From the NCBI GenBank assembly GCA_944320785.1, contig CALUIR010000004.1, positions 25,330 to 89,329 of the forward strand: DNA of 64,000 bases, written 5' to 3'. The DNA comes from an uncultured Bacteroidaceae bacterium (GTDB lineage: Bacteria; Bacteroidota; Bacteroidia; Bacteroidales; Bacteroidaceae). A program made the translations under genes and the position numbers. Below the pieces are notes generated by a model. The model saw only the letters and a program-made list of their open reading frames with translations, was not told the origin of the DNA and did not search any database. This document shows, piece after piece, positions 10,048 to 19,199 of the stretch. Every line of letters starts with the position of its first letter. Positions within the stretch are counted from its first letter, which is position 1.

Positions 10048-11307
10048 ATGGACTTTATAGGAAAATGGTTCAAAGGAGACAAAGTGTTATGGATAATTTA
10101 TCTGTTCCTTTGTCTGATTTCCATTATCGAAGTATATAGTGCTTCAAGCCGGTTAGTATATAATACGGCCAACTATTGGGGGCCTATCATGCAACATATC
10201 ACCATATTGACAATGGGGTCAATAATTGTATGGATTGTTCATCGGATTAATTATAAATGGTTCCAACTAATCCCGGTTGTGCTTTTGCCTGTTTCTGCCA
10301 TATTGCTTCTACTAGTCCCGATATTAGGCGTAGTTGCGAACAATGCCAGCCGCGCTTTATCAATAGGTGGAATCCAGTTCCAACCTTTGGAATTTGCGAA
10401 AATGGCCTTAGTGTTAGGCATAGCCGTTTTGCTGTCAAAAGTACAAGGTGAGGATGGAGCAAATCCCAAAGCATTCAAGTATTTGTTATGGCCAACATTT
10501 ATTATATGCGGCTTAATAGCTCCTCAAAACCTCAGCACTGCTGTTTTGCTATTTGGAGTAATCATAATGATGATGTTTGTGGGACGTGTTTCCTATAAGC
10601 AATTAGGAAAATTGTTAGGCTCGTTGGCATTGTTGGTTGGATTATTGGTTAGCGTGTTGGCATTTACACCGACATCGGCAATGGAATCAATGAAAGAAAT
10701 ACCGGGCTTGCATCGTTTACCTACATGGAAAGATCGCATTGAGACTTTCTTTGTCCACGAAGCACCTGTGGCACCCGAACAATATGATTTGGATGAAAAC
10801 GGGCAAATCGGCCATGCTAATATCGCAATTGCTTCCAGTAACATAATTGGGAAAATGCCTGGCAACAGTGTACAACGGGATTTTCTTTCACTAGCTTTTT
10901 CTGATTTCATATTCGCCATTATCATAGAAGAACTGGGACTCTTAGGCGGAGCATTTGTTGTATTCCTTTATATCTGCATCCTAATACGCGCAGGCAAGAT
11001 AGCCAAACGTGCGAAAGGCAATTTTGCCACGTTCTTAGTAATAGGGGTTGCGCTGATGATGGTCACGCAAGCAGTGATGAACATGTGTGTGGCCGTAGGC
11101 CTATTTCCTGTTACAGGACAGCCTCTACCGCTTATTAGCAAAGGAGGAACATCCATTATAACAAATTGCATTTATATTGGCATGGTTCTAAGTGTCAGCA
11201 GATATACTATGGAACAAGAACAAAAGGCTGAATCTAATCCAGAAGCCATGCAATCAGAACCAACATCAGAAGTTCTGCAAGACGAAAATGTGGTAATAGA
11301 GAATTAA
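10048..11307 (+). CDS. ftsW: Septal peptidoglycan glycosyltransferase FtsW (SEDS family)
   Basis: Integral membrane polymerase of the SEDS family that works with FtsI at the septum. About ten hydrophobic segments are visible. The FtsW/RodA signature appears as RALSIGGIQFQPLEFAKMALV near residue 105 and PLPLISKGGTSI near residue 360. A periplasmic insert around residues 215-265 (DRIETFFVHEAPVAPEQYD) is typical of Bacteroidota. The C-terminus is a short acidic cytoplasmic tail. It precedes murG by 6 bases. Confidence 0.95.
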   Translation: MDFIGKWFKGDKVLWIIYLFLCLISIIEVYSASSRLVYNTANYWGPIMQHITILTMGSIIVWIVHRINYKWFQLIPVVLLPVSAILLLLVPILGVVANNASRALSIGGIQFQPLEFAKMALVLGIAVLLSKVQGEDGANPKAFKYLLWPTFIICGLIAPQNLSTAVLLFGVIIMMMFVGRVSYKQLGKLLGSLALLVGLLVSVLAFTPTSAMESMKEIPGLHRLPTWKDRIETFFVHEAPVAPEQYDLDENGQIGHANIAIASSNIIGKMPGNSVQRDFLSLAFSDFIFAIIIEELGLLGGAFVVFLYICILIRAGKIAKRAKGNFATFLVIGVALMMVTQAVMNMCVAVGLFPVTGQPLPLISKGGTSIITNCIYIGMVLSVSRYTMEQEQKAESNPEAMQSEPTSEVLQDENVVIEN

Positions 11308-11313
11308 TATTCT

Positions 11314-12441
11314 ATGAAAACAAAAGGAAACATAAGGGTTATTATCAGCGGAGGCGGAACGGGAGGACATATATTTCCGGCCATCTCGATTGCAAATGCA
11401 ATAAAAAGGAATGAACCGAATGCAGAGATTTTATTTATTGGCGCAGAGGGAAAAATGGAAATGAAAAGGGTTCCTGAGGCCGGTTATGATATAATAGGTT
11501 TGCCGATTTGCGGATTCGACAGGAAACACTTGTTCAAAAATTTCGCCGTATTGTTTAAAATACTAAAAAGCCAATGGAAAGCATACCACATCATTAAAAT
11601 GTTCAAGCCACATGTCGTAGTAGGAGTGGGAGGATTTGCCAGCGGCCCTACACTTAAAACAGCGGCCATGATGGGAATCCCCACCTTGATACAAGAACAA
11701 AATTCTTATGCAGGAGTCACCAATAAGCTTTTGGCACGAAGTGCAAAGAAAATATGCGTAGCTTACGAAGGAATGGAACGTTTCTTTGACAAAAAAAAGA
11801 TTGTGATGACGGGTAATCCTGTCAGACAGGATCTGTTGAAGAATGTAATATCCCGTGATGAAGCTATTCGTCATTGGAAACTGAATCCAGCGAAAAAAAC
11901 GATTCTTGTGGTTGGTGGAAGTTTAGGTGCCTACACATTAAACCATTGCATGCTTTCAGGCCTGGAAAAAATCCGACAATCCGATGTGCAATTTATTTGG
12001 CAAACAGGGAAAAGTTATTTCCAACAAGCTAAAAAGGTAATAGAAAACAATAGCAACGAATATCCAATGCTGTTTGTCACCGATTTCATTTCAAAGATGG
12101 AATATGCTTATGGAGCTGCTGATTTGATTGTATCCAGAGCCGGAGCAGGTTCTATTTCAGAGTTCTGTTTGCTAAAGAAACCTGTCATTCTAGTTCCCTC
12201 TCCCAATGTAGCTGAAGACCATCAAACCAAAAATGCTTTAGCATTAGTGGAACAAGACGCAGCATTATATGTGAAAGACAGTGAAGCAAAAGGGGAGTTA
12301 TTGGATTTAGCGATACAAACAGTTCAAAATTCAGAGCTTCTTGCACAATTAAGAACGAATATTGCTAAATTTGCTCATCACAATTCAGCAGATATCATTG
12401 CAAAAGAAGTTCATAAATTAGCAGAAACGCATCATGGATAA
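11314..12441 (+). CDS. murG: Lipid II synthase MurG (GT28)
   Basis: Peripheral membrane N-acetylglucosaminyltransferase converting lipid I to lipid II. It shows the N-terminal GGGTGGHIFPAISIA loop, IQEQNSYAGVTNKLLA near residue 130, and in the UDP-GlcNAc binding half VVGGSLGAYTLN near residue 200 and SRAGAGSISEFCLLKKP near residue 270. Length 375 is normal. Its stop codon overlaps or nearly touches the start of murC. Confidence 0.97.
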   Translation: MKTKGNIRVIISGGGTGGHIFPAISIANAIKRNEPNAEILFIGAEGKMEMKRVPEAGYDIIGLPICGFDRKHLFKNFAVLFKILKSQWKAYHIIKMFKPHVVVGVGGFASGPTLKTAAMMGIPTLIQEQNSYAGVTNKLLARSAKKICVAYEGMERFFDKKKIVMTGNPVRQDLLKNVISRDEAIRHWKLNPAKKTILVVGGSLGAYTLNHCMLSGLEKIRQSDVQFIWQTGKSYFQQAKKVIENNSNEYPMLFVTDFISKMEYAYGAADLIVSRAGAGSISEFCLLKKPVILVPSPNVAEDHQTKNALALVEQDAALYVKDSEAKGELLDLAIQTVQNSELLAQLRTNIAKFAHHNSADIIAKEVHKLAETHHG

Positions 12442-12442
12442 C

Positions 12443-13825
12443 ATGGATATCAACACAATACAATCCGCCTACTTTATTGGTGCCGGCGGCATAGGGATGA
12501 GTGCCTTGGTTCGTTTTTTCCTTTTCAAAGGGAAATATGTAGCAGGATATGACCGTACATCAAGCGAATTAACAGAAAAGTTGATAGCAGAAGGCGCCAA
12601 TATTCATTACACAGAGGACATTGGCCTCATTCCTAAAAAATGCTTGGACAAGAAAACAACTTTAGTGATTTACACTCCTGCTGTGCCTGCTACACACAAA
12701 GAACTGGATTATTTTGTGAAGAATGGTTTCCAAGTCTGCAAACGTTCTCAAGTGTTAGGGCTGATTACACGTTACGGGAAGGCACTGTGCGTGGCAGGCA
12801 CCCATGGAAAGACCACAACATCCGCAATGGCAGCACATTTGCTGCATCAATCCCATATTGATTGCACAGCTTTTTTGGGAGGCATCTCAAAAAATTATGG
12901 CACCAATCTCATTTTATCAGGAAAAAGTGAATTCATTGTAGCAGAAGCGGATGAGTTCGACCGTTCTTTCCATTGGCTTTCCCCTTATATGTCAGTGATT
13001 ACAGCAACAGATCCCGATCACTTGGATGTCTATGAGACAAAAGAAGCCTACATTGAAAGCTTTGCCAAATATACTTCATTAATCCTTCCGGGAGGGTGTT
13101 TGATTATCCATAAAAACCTGGAATTGATTCCGAGGATAAATGAAGGGGTACGAATATATTCCTACTCACGGAATGAAGGCGATTTCCATGCATCCCGCAT
13201 ACGTATTGGCGGTGGAAAAATCATAATCGACTTTGTCACTCCTTCTACCGTTATTGCCGACGTTGAATTAGGAGTACCTGTTTTAGTAAACATTGAAAAC
13301 AGCGTGGCAGCAATGGCTTTAGCTTGGTTAAATGGAGTCTCTGAGGAAGAAATCAAACGCGGAATGGCCAGTTTCCGTGGTGTGGAGCGCCGTTTTGATT
13401 TCAAAATTAAAAGAGATAACCTTATTTTGTTGAGCGATTACGCCCATCACCCGGAAGAAATTAAGCAAAGCGTGACATCAATACGCGAATTATACAAGGA
13501 TAAAAAGATTACGGCTATATTCCAGCCTCATCTTTACACACGCACCCGTGATTTTTACCGGGAGTTTGCAGAAAGCCTTTCTCTGCTTGATGAAGTCATT
13601 CTATTGGACATTTACCCGGCACGTGAAAAACCAATACCTGGCGTCACAAGCCGCTTGATATACGATCAATTGCGCCCAAACATCCAAAAGGTAATGTGTT
13701 CAAAAGAAAATCTTTTGAATACCTTAAAGGACTGGCCAATCGAAGTATTGATTGTCTTGGGAGCAGGTGATGTGGACAATTATGTACCGGCCATCCAAGC
13801 ATTGTTGGAGAATAATTATAAATGA
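12443..13825 (+). CDS. murC: UDP-N-acetylmuramate:L-alanine ligase MurC
   Basis: Ligase that attaches the first stem-peptide residue. It has the nucleotide-binding start YFIGAGGIGMSALV, the ATP loop CVAGTHGKTTTSAMAAH near residue 115, EADEFDRSFHWLSP near residue 170 and DYAHHPEEIK near residue 330. ATG codons exist at 12434 (overlapping murG by 8 bases) and 12443. The second gives the usual distance to the glycine loop and is preferred. The gene ends in an ATGA overlap with ftsQ. Confidence 0.96.
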   Translation: MDINTIQSAYFIGAGGIGMSALVRFFLFKGKYVAGYDRTSSELTEKLIAEGANIHYTEDIGLIPKKCLDKKTTLVIYTPAVPATHKELDYFVKNGFQVCKRSQVLGLITRYGKALCVAGTHGKTTTSAMAAHLLHQSHIDCTAFLGGISKNYGTNLILSGKSEFIVAEADEFDRSFHWLSPYMSVITATDPDHLDVYETKEAYIESFAKYTSLILPGGCLIIHKNLELIPRINEGVRIYSYSRNEGDFHASRIRIGGGKIIIDFVTPSTVIADVELGVPVLVNIENSVAAMALAWLNGVSEEEIKRGMASFRGVERRFDFKIKRDNLILLSDYAHHPEEIKQSVTSIRELYKDKKITAIFQPHLYTRTRDFYREFAESLSLLDEVILLDIYPAREKPIPGVTSRLIYDQLRPNIQKVMCSKENLLNTLKDWPIEVLIVLGAGDVDNYVPAIQALLENNYK

Positions 13826-14559
13826 TAAAAAAAATATTCATATTATTGTCGGGTACGCTAATCGGTGTTTATCTCGTTTTGGCGTTGACTGTTTTCAACC
13901 GTGAACCAATTGCCCAAATTTGCCAAGGCTTTGAGTTAGTCATAGAAGACCAAAGCAGCAGGCAATTTGTAACAAAGGAGGAAATGGTCAGCCTGCTAAA
14001 GAAAAAGAAGCTATATCCTGTCGGGAAAAGAATGGAAGATATCCGAACAGACCTTTTAGAAGCGGCATTCAACAGTGACCCGTTCGTAGAAAGTTCCGAA
14101 TGTTATAAGTCACCTGCCGGAATATTATATGCAAAAGTGCGGCAACGTGTACCGGTATTGCGGGTGATGAACAATGCAGGGGAAAATTTCTATATCGACG
14201 ACAAAGCAAAGGTGATGCCTGTGCATACAGGACGCCCCACCCATTTGGTAATAGTAACAGGGTTTGCCGACAAAACGTTCGCTGCAGATAAAATTTATCC
14301 ACTGGGAATGTTCCTGATGAAAGACAAGTTTTGGAACGCACAAATCGAACAAATCAATGTAACCCCAAAAAAAGAAATAGAATTAGTGCCTCGTGTAGGA
14401 GAACATATCGTCTTTTTAGGTTCTATCGACCACTTCGAAGAAAAATTGGCTCGCTTAAAACTATTCTATGAAAAAGCGTTAAACAAGATTGGATGGAACA
14501 AATATAAAAGAATAAGTTTGGAATTTGGCAACCAGATAATTTGCACAAAAAAGAATTGA
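13822..14559 (+). CDS. ftsQ: Cell division protein FtsQ
   Basis: Bitopic divisome protein with a short cytoplasmic start, one membrane segment (IFILLSGTLIGVYLVLALTVF, residues 4-24), a POTRA-like domain (about residues 30-105, ending SDPFVESSECYKSPAGILYAKV) and a beta domain. FtsQ links early and late division proteins through FtsL and FtsB. Identification comes from fold-like features and from its place between murC and ftsA. The start overlaps the murC stop by 4 bases, so translation is probably coupled. Confidence 0.9.
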   Translation: MIKKIFILLSGTLIGVYLVLALTVFNREPIAQICQGFELVIEDQSSRQFVTKEEMVSLLKKKKLYPVGKRMEDIRTDLLEAAFNSDPFVESSECYKSPAGILYAKVRQRVPVLRVMNNAGENFYIDDKAKVMPVHTGRPTHLVIVTGFADKTFAADKIYPLGMFLMKDKFWNAQIEQINVTPKKEIELVPRVGEHIVFLGSIDHFEEKLARLKLFYEKALNKIGWNKYKRISLEFGNQIICTKKN

Positions 14560-14564
14560 ATGAT

Positions 14565-15920
14565 ATGGCAGAAACAAGTTTTATTGCAGCAATAGAGTTG
14601 GGGTCTTCAAAGATCACCGGCATTGCAGGAAGGAAAAACAGCGACGGAAGCATCTATGTCTTAGCTTGCGTCAGCGAGGATTCTTCTTCCTGTATCAAAA
14701 AAGGCGCGGTTTACAATCTGACAAAGACCGCACAATGCCTGACCTCCATTATCAACAGGCTGGAGGAAAAATTGAACGCAACGATAGCAAAGGTGTATGT
14801 AGGCATAGGAGGCCTGTCTTTGCATTCTATCAAGAATACAGTGACCCGCCGTTTAGACGAGGAAGTAGAGGTATCCGATGACTTGGTGGACGAAATCAAG
14901 GCAGAAAATGAATCCATTCCTTTGATGGACTATGAGATTCTGGATGTGATTCCGCAGGAATATCGTGTAGGAAGCAGTTTCCAAATAGATCCCATAGGCG
15001 TGTTGACCAACCACATCGAAGGCCGCTTCTTGAATATAATAGCCCGCACGTCATTAAAGAAAAATCTGGAGCGTTGCTTAGAGCAAGCAAAAATTAATGT
15101 CGCTGATTTCTTTATCACTGCTGAAGCCACAGCGGATGCAATCCTTGCAGATGCAGAGAAACGCTCTGGTTGTGCATTGGTGGATTTGGGTGCTGACACA
15201 ACTACTGTAGCTATTTATAAGAACAACATCCTCCGTCATTTGGCTGTCCTACCGCTCGGAGGAAACAACATCACCCACGATATTTGTGATTTAAACATCG
15301 AGGAAAACGAAGCAGAACAATTAAAATTAAAATATGGCAGTGCCATCAATGAACAGGCCATAGAAGAAGAAACGCCTGTAACAATTGATTTGCAAGACCA
15401 TCGCACCGTGTCAGAGCAAGATTTGAACGACATCATAGAAGCAAGGGTAGAAGAGATTGTCGCCAACGTGTGGAACCAGATTCAAATTGCAGGCTACGAG
15501 AACCAGTTGTTGGCCGGCATTGTCCTGACAGGCGGAGGAGCCAACTTACGCAACATAGAGAATGCTTTCCGAAACAAGAAAAAAGGAAAGATAAAAACCG
15601 TCCGCATCATATTGCCCGGCGTGAAGGTAGCCGAACCGGATATTATCCATAACGATGCAAGGTTCAACTCCGTGTTGGGATTGTTGTTGGCAGGAAATGA
15701 GAATTGCTGCCAGCCTATCGAGAAACCAATTTCTGATTTATTGGGCGACACTGCGACAACATCCTCATCAATAAACGAAAAGAAAAACCTTGACGAAGAT
15801 GATGTACGGAGAAAAAAAGATGCAGAAGAAAAAGAACGCAAAAAAAAGGAAAAAGAAAAGGAACGGAAACGAAAGATGACCGACCTCTGGGGCCGTTTTT
15901 TTGACGATGATGAAAAATAA
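14565..15920 (+). CDS. ftsA: Cell division protein FtsA
   Basis: Actin-like membrane tether for FtsZ. The N-terminus SFIAAIELGSSKITGIAG holds the phosphate-1 loop, followed by the 1C subdomain, then GCALVDLGADTTTVAIY near residue 210 and IVLTGGGANLRNIENAF near residue 330. The last 60 residues are a highly charged Lys/Glu/Arg linker ending in MTDLWGRFFDDDE, where the aromatic cluster resembles the membrane-targeting amphipathic helix. A start at 14541 inside ftsQ is possible, but ATG at 14565, just past the ftsQ stop, matches the family N-terminus. Confidence 0.95.
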   Translation: MAETSFIAAIELGSSKITGIAGRKNSDGSIYVLACVSEDSSSCIKKGAVYNLTKTAQCLTSIINRLEEKLNATIAKVYVGIGGLSLHSIKNTVTRRLDEEVEVSDDLVDEIKAENESIPLMDYEILDVIPQEYRVGSSFQIDPIGVLTNHIEGRFLNIIARTSLKKNLERCLEQAKINVADFFITAEATADAILADAEKRSGCALVDLGADTTTVAIYKNNILRHLAVLPLGGNNITHDICDLNIEENEAEQLKLKYGSAINEQAIEEETPVTIDLQDHRTVSEQDLNDIIEARVEEIVANVWNQIQIAGYENQLLAGIVLTGGGANLRNIENAFRNKKKGKIKTVRIILPGVKVAEPDIIHNDARFNSVLGLLLAGNENCCQPIEKPISDLLGDTATTSSSINEKKNLDEDDVRRKKDAEEKERKKKEKEKERKRKMTDLWGRFFDDDEK

Positions 15921-15937
15921 ACTAAAAATAGAAGATT

Positions 15938-17230
15938 ATGCTGGATAGTAGCAAAGCGATGCCGTTTGCATTTACAGGAACCGATGTTCCCAGCATCATT
16001 AAAGTGATTGGTGTAGGCGGTGGTGGCGGCAATGCCGTGACCCACATGTTCAAAGAAGGAATAAAAGGCGTTACTTTCGCCTTGTGCAATACTGACAACC
16101 AAGTCTTGGCACGTTCGCCCATTCCCGTGAAACTGCAGTTAGGGCCTACCGTGACGCATGGATTAGGGGCAGGCAGTGAACCTTCCAAAGCAGAAAAAGC
16201 GGCTGAAGAAAGCATGGATGACATCCGTGCATTACTAAGCGACGGCACACAGATGGTTTTCATTACGGCAGCCATGGGTGGCGGCACCGGCACAGGGGCG
16301 GCGCCGGTAGTGGCCCGCGTTGCCAAGGAAATGGGCATACTGACGGTGGGCATCGTCACCATTCCTTTTTTGTTTGAAGGCAAGGAGAAAATCATCCAAG
16401 CCATCGAAGGCGTGGAAAAAATCCGGGAAAATGTGGATGCACTGATGATTATCAACAATGAACGCTTGCGTTTCATCTACCCCGACTTCACGTTCATCAA
16501 TGCATTTGCCAAAGCAGATGACACCCTGTCCATTGCCGCCAAGAGCATTGTGGAAATCATCACGGTGGAAGGCATCATGAACCTTGACTTTGCCGATGTA
16601 TGCACCACGCTCCGCAACGGAGGCGTCGCCATCATCAGCTCAGGGCTGGGCGATGGCGAGAACCGTGTGGAAAAGGCCATCCAAGATGCCTTGCACTCAC
16701 CTTTGCTCAACAACACGGACATCGTGAACGCGCAGAAAGTGCTTATCAACCTGACTTTCGGCGAAGATGCCAACTTCATGATGGAAGAAGTCACAGCCAT
16801 CCATGACTTCATGCGGAAGCTGAACCCGAACCTGAAGTTCATCTGGGGCTATGCAATAGACAACACATTGGGTTCTTCCGTGAAAATCACCATCCTGGCA
16901 TCCGGCTTCGACGTCAAGGACTTTGCCGGGGATGAAATGGACGAAAGACGCGATAAAAAGGAAGAAGAAGACCAAAGTCGCATCGAGGCCATTTATGGCG
17001 GCGAACTATTGGCCGGCCTAGGAAAGGCGCGTGCCAAGAAACGCCATATCTACATCTTTTCGCAGGAGGACCTCGACAACGACGACGTGATATCAATGGT
17101 AGAAATGTCGCCCACCTGCCACCGCGACAAGACAACGCTCGACAATATCCGGTCGAAAGCCGTGACAGGCGTGGAAAACGGAGCGGATGAGCCGTCTGGG
17201 GTGGAAAATGACGGAATAATCAGGTTTTAA
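15938..17230 (+). CDS. ftsZ: Cell division GTPase FtsZ
   Basis: Tubulin-like GTPase that forms the division ring. It has IKVIGVGGGGGNAVTHM near residue 20, the tubulin signature GGGTGTGAAPVVARVAKEMG near residue 110, NADxL-type residues and FADVCTTLRNGGVAIISSG near residue 215. The globular core ends near residue 320 and is followed by a roughly 110-residue acidic and basic linker. The extreme C-terminus is VENDGIIRF, not a clear copy of the usual FtsA-binding peptide. It lies 17 bases after ftsA and 14 before yqeY. Confidence 0.97.
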   Translation: MLDSSKAMPFAFTGTDVPSIIKVIGVGGGGGNAVTHMFKEGIKGVTFALCNTDNQVLARSPIPVKLQLGPTVTHGLGAGSEPSKAEKAAEESMDDIRALLSDGTQMVFITAAMGGGTGTGAAPVVARVAKEMGILTVGIVTIPFLFEGKEKIIQAIEGVEKIRENVDALMIINNERLRFIYPDFTFINAFAKADDTLSIAAKSIVEIITVEGIMNLDFADVCTTLRNGGVAIISSGLGDGENRVEKAIQDALHSPLLNNTDIVNAQKVLINLTFGEDANFMMEEVTAIHDFMRKLNPNLKFIWGYAIDNTLGSSVKITILASGFDVKDFAGDEMDERRDKKEEEDQSRIEAIYGGELLAGLGKARAKKRHIYIFSQEDLDNDDVISMVEMSPTCHRDKTTLDNIRSKAVTGVENGADEPSGVENDGIIRF

Positions 17231-17244
17231 TTAAAAAAAGACAT

Positions 17245-17697
17245 ATGATGGATTTATTTGAACAAGTCAGCAATGACATCAAGGAAGCCATGAAGGCGAA
17301 AGACAAAGTTCGCTTGGAAACTTTGCGCAACGTGAAAAAGTTTTTCTTAGAGGCAAAGACCGCTCCGGGCGCCAACGACACGTTGACGGACGAAGCCGCC
17401 CTGAAGATTCTCCAGAAACTGGCCAAGCAAGGAAAGGATGCTGCCGAAATCTACGTGGGGCAGAACCGCCAAGACCTGGCGGATGCCGAATTGGCACAGG
17501 TGACTGTCATAGAAACTTACCTGCCAAAGCAGATGTCGGCCGCAGAACTGGAAGCTGCGCTGAAGGAAATCATCGCAGAGACCGGCGCTTCCGGCGCGAA
17601 AGACATGGGGAAAGTGATGGGCATTGCCACCAAGAAGTTGGCAGGCAAAGCAGAAGGCCGCGCCATCTCCACCATGGTAAAGCAATTGCTGGGATAG
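17245..17697 (+). CDS. yqeY: YqeY/GatB-like family protein
   Basis: A 150-residue helical protein of the YqeY family, related to the tRNA-binding tail of the GatB amidotransferase subunit. The family N-terminus (M)MDLFEQVSNDIKEAMKAKDK is clear, with VRLETLRNVKK, YLPKQMSAAELE near residue 92 and GKVMGIATKKLAGKAEGR near residue 118. Its role is not settled, but it may influence aminoacyl-tRNA quality. It is the last gene of the division operon in Bacteroidota and is followed by a strong hairpin terminator. Confidence 0.9.
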   Translation: MMDLFEQVSNDIKEAMKAKDKVRLETLRNVKKFFLEAKTAPGANDTLTDEAALKILQKLAKQGKDAAEIYVGQNRQDLADAELAQVTVIETYLPKQMSAAELEAALKEIIAETGASGAKDMGKVMGIATKKLAGKAEGRAISTMVKQLLG

Positions 17698-17726
17698 CCG
17701 ACATGCCGGCACGGATTTCAAGTGCT

Positions 17727-17768
17727 TCCGCCCTGCTCGAAAAACTTTCCGGGAAGGGCGGATTTTTT
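17727..17768 (+). terminator. Intrinsic terminator of the dcw operon
   Basis: TCCGCCCT at 17727-17734 pairs perfectly with AGGGCGGA at 17755-17762 across a 20-base loop and is followed by TTTTTT. It runs to the stop codon of the convergent argE-like gene. Confidence 0.8.
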
Positions 17769-18832
17769 CAATGAAGAACCAAACCGTCCAATAAAGACAC
17801 ATATAAAGGTATCGCCTCCCCGATTTCAGCCACCTCCACGTATTCATCGGCCGTATGCGAACGCTGCGACTGCCCCGGCCCTATCTTCACCGTGGGGAAA
17901 GGCATCAACGCTTGGTCCGACAATGTAGGGGAACCGAAAGGCCGCCGCCCCAAAGCAATGGCGCGCCGCACGAAAGGATGCTCCTCGCTGATGCAGGAAG
18001 AATTCAGGCGGAAGGAACGCGCCCGCACCTCACCTTTCACATGCGAAGTGATAAGCCCGTACAATTCCTCATTGGAATACAGTTCGTTGCTCCGCACATC
18101 CACCACGAACGCGCAAGCATCGGGGATGACATTGTGCTGCGTGCCTGCCTGAATCTGCGTCACGCTCATCTTCACCGCCCCCAGCAATGGCGATACCTTT
18201 TCAAAGCGGAATGTGCGGAACCATTCAATGTCGTCCATCGCCTTGTAAATGGCATTCTCCCCACCGTCGCGCGCGGCATGCCCTGCCACGCCGTGCGCCG
18301 TCACGTCCAGCACCATCAGCCCCTTCTCGGCCACCGCAGGCTGCATGCCGGTCGGCTCGCCGACAATGCCCAAATGGATGGGCGGAAGCACGGGAAGCAC
18401 GCTTTCCACCCCATTCTTCCCGGAGATTTCCTCCTCGCACGACACCAAATAAACCAAATTGAAAGGTTGCTCCTTCAGTGTCAGTGCCCGGAACGCTTGG
18501 AACATTGCCACCAAGCTGGCACCGGCATCATTGCTACCCAAACCATACAAACGGCCTTCCTCCTCTTTCGCCGTGAATGGGTGCTTCTTCCATCCTGCCA
18601 CAGGCTTTACCGTGTCAACATGGGAGTTCAGCAGCACCGTAGGCCGATCCAAAGAAAAATCCGGGCTCATACACCACAAATTATTCCCCTTTCGGTTCAC
18701 AGCAACCCCCACTGATTCAATGTAATTTTGCAGGAAATCAACAGCAGTTTCTTCTTCCCCGCTCACGGATGAAATGCCGATTAAGGACTTCAACAAACTG
18801 ACAGCCTCTGCCAGCAAAACTTCTTGGTTCAT
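17768..18832 (-). CDS. argE: M20 family deacylase, ArgE-like (N-acetyl/N-succinyl-ornithine or -citrulline deacylase)
   Basis: Di-zinc aminoacylase. Metal ligands are visible as LNSHVDTV (His, Asp) near residue 71, GSNDAGASLVAM near residue 99, SCEEEISG near residue 130, VGEPTG near residue 156 and the C-terminal RSHTADEYV. At 354 residues it matches the short ArgE/DapE-like enzymes that Bacteroidota use for arginine synthesis. In Bacteroides these act on succinylated intermediates, but that substrate is an inference here and DapE activity cannot be ruled out. It is a single gene with a promoter element at 18862-18855, convergent with yqeY. Confidence 0.8.
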   Translation of the reverse strand: MNQEVLLAEAVSLLKSLIGISSVSGEEETAVDFLQNYIESVGVAVNRKGNNLWCMSPDFSLDRPTVLLNSHVDTVKPVAGWKKHPFTAKEEEGRLYGLGSNDAGASLVAMFQAFRALTLKEQPFNLVYLVSCEEEISGKNGVESVLPVLPPIHLGIVGEPTGMQPAVAEKGLMVLDVTAHGVAGHAARDGGENAIYKAMDDIEWFRTFRFEKVSPLLGAVKMSVTQIQAGTQHNVIPDACAFVVDVRSNELYSNEELYGLITSHVKGEVRARSFRLNSSCISEEHPFVRRAIALGRRPFGSPTLSDQALMPFPTVKIGPGQSQRSHTADEYVEVAEIGEAIPLYVSLLDGLVLH

Positions 18833-18854
18833 CGTCTTTTCATGTTTAGCGCGG

Positions 18855-18862
18855 CAAAGATA
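18855..18862 (-). promoter_or_regulatory. Bacteroidota -7 element of argE-like gene
   Basis: Minus-strand TATCTTTG lies 22 bases before the ATG at 18832 and matches TAnnTTTG exactly. Confidence 0.65.
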
Positions 18863-18950
18863 AGGATTTTTTCAACAAAAAATCCCGGCCTGCCTGCATG
18901 AAAGCTCAAAACAGCCGGGCAAGAAGCGCCGTTCGCCCGCATGGGAACTA

Positions 18951-19118
18951 TATCTTTAACCTAAGGATGCATATCCTTAGGCTGAGGATGTACATCTTTA
19001 GGCTAAGGATGTGTATCCTTAGCCTAAAGATAAAGAAATTAGCCGCATGGACGGGACTTCCTGCCCAAGCAAACAAGATTTCCCATGCAGGCAAACCGAA
19101 GTTTTTTCCCGGCAAGGC
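18951..19118. repeat. Two-block tandem-palindrome array, copy 1
   Basis: Block A has three full 21-base units (18961-18981, 18982-19002, 19003-19023) plus flanking half units. Each is a near-perfect palindrome with core AAGGATGTGTATCCTTAG or close variants. After about 25 bases, block B follows with three 21-22 base units (19049, 19071, 19093) sharing an AAAC...TTCCC...GGC pattern. It lies in the 367-base gap between divergent promoters of argE and the acyl-CoA ligase gene. A related element in the same block order lies at 63561-63708. Short open frames here translate to heptad-like peptides and are not believed to be genes. Confidence 0.8.
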
Positions 19119-19162
19119 ACTAATTTCATCCGAAAAACAGCAAATAATTAATAAATTAAACA

Positions 19163-19170
19163 TATCTTTG
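19163..19170 (+). promoter_or_regulatory. Bacteroidota -7 element of the acyl-CoA ligase gene
   Basis: TATCTTTG matches TAnnTTTG exactly and ends 29 bases before the ATG at 19200. Confidence 0.65.
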
Positions 19171-19199
19171 CGTGCGGGTCACAATAAAGGAAGAATGCC

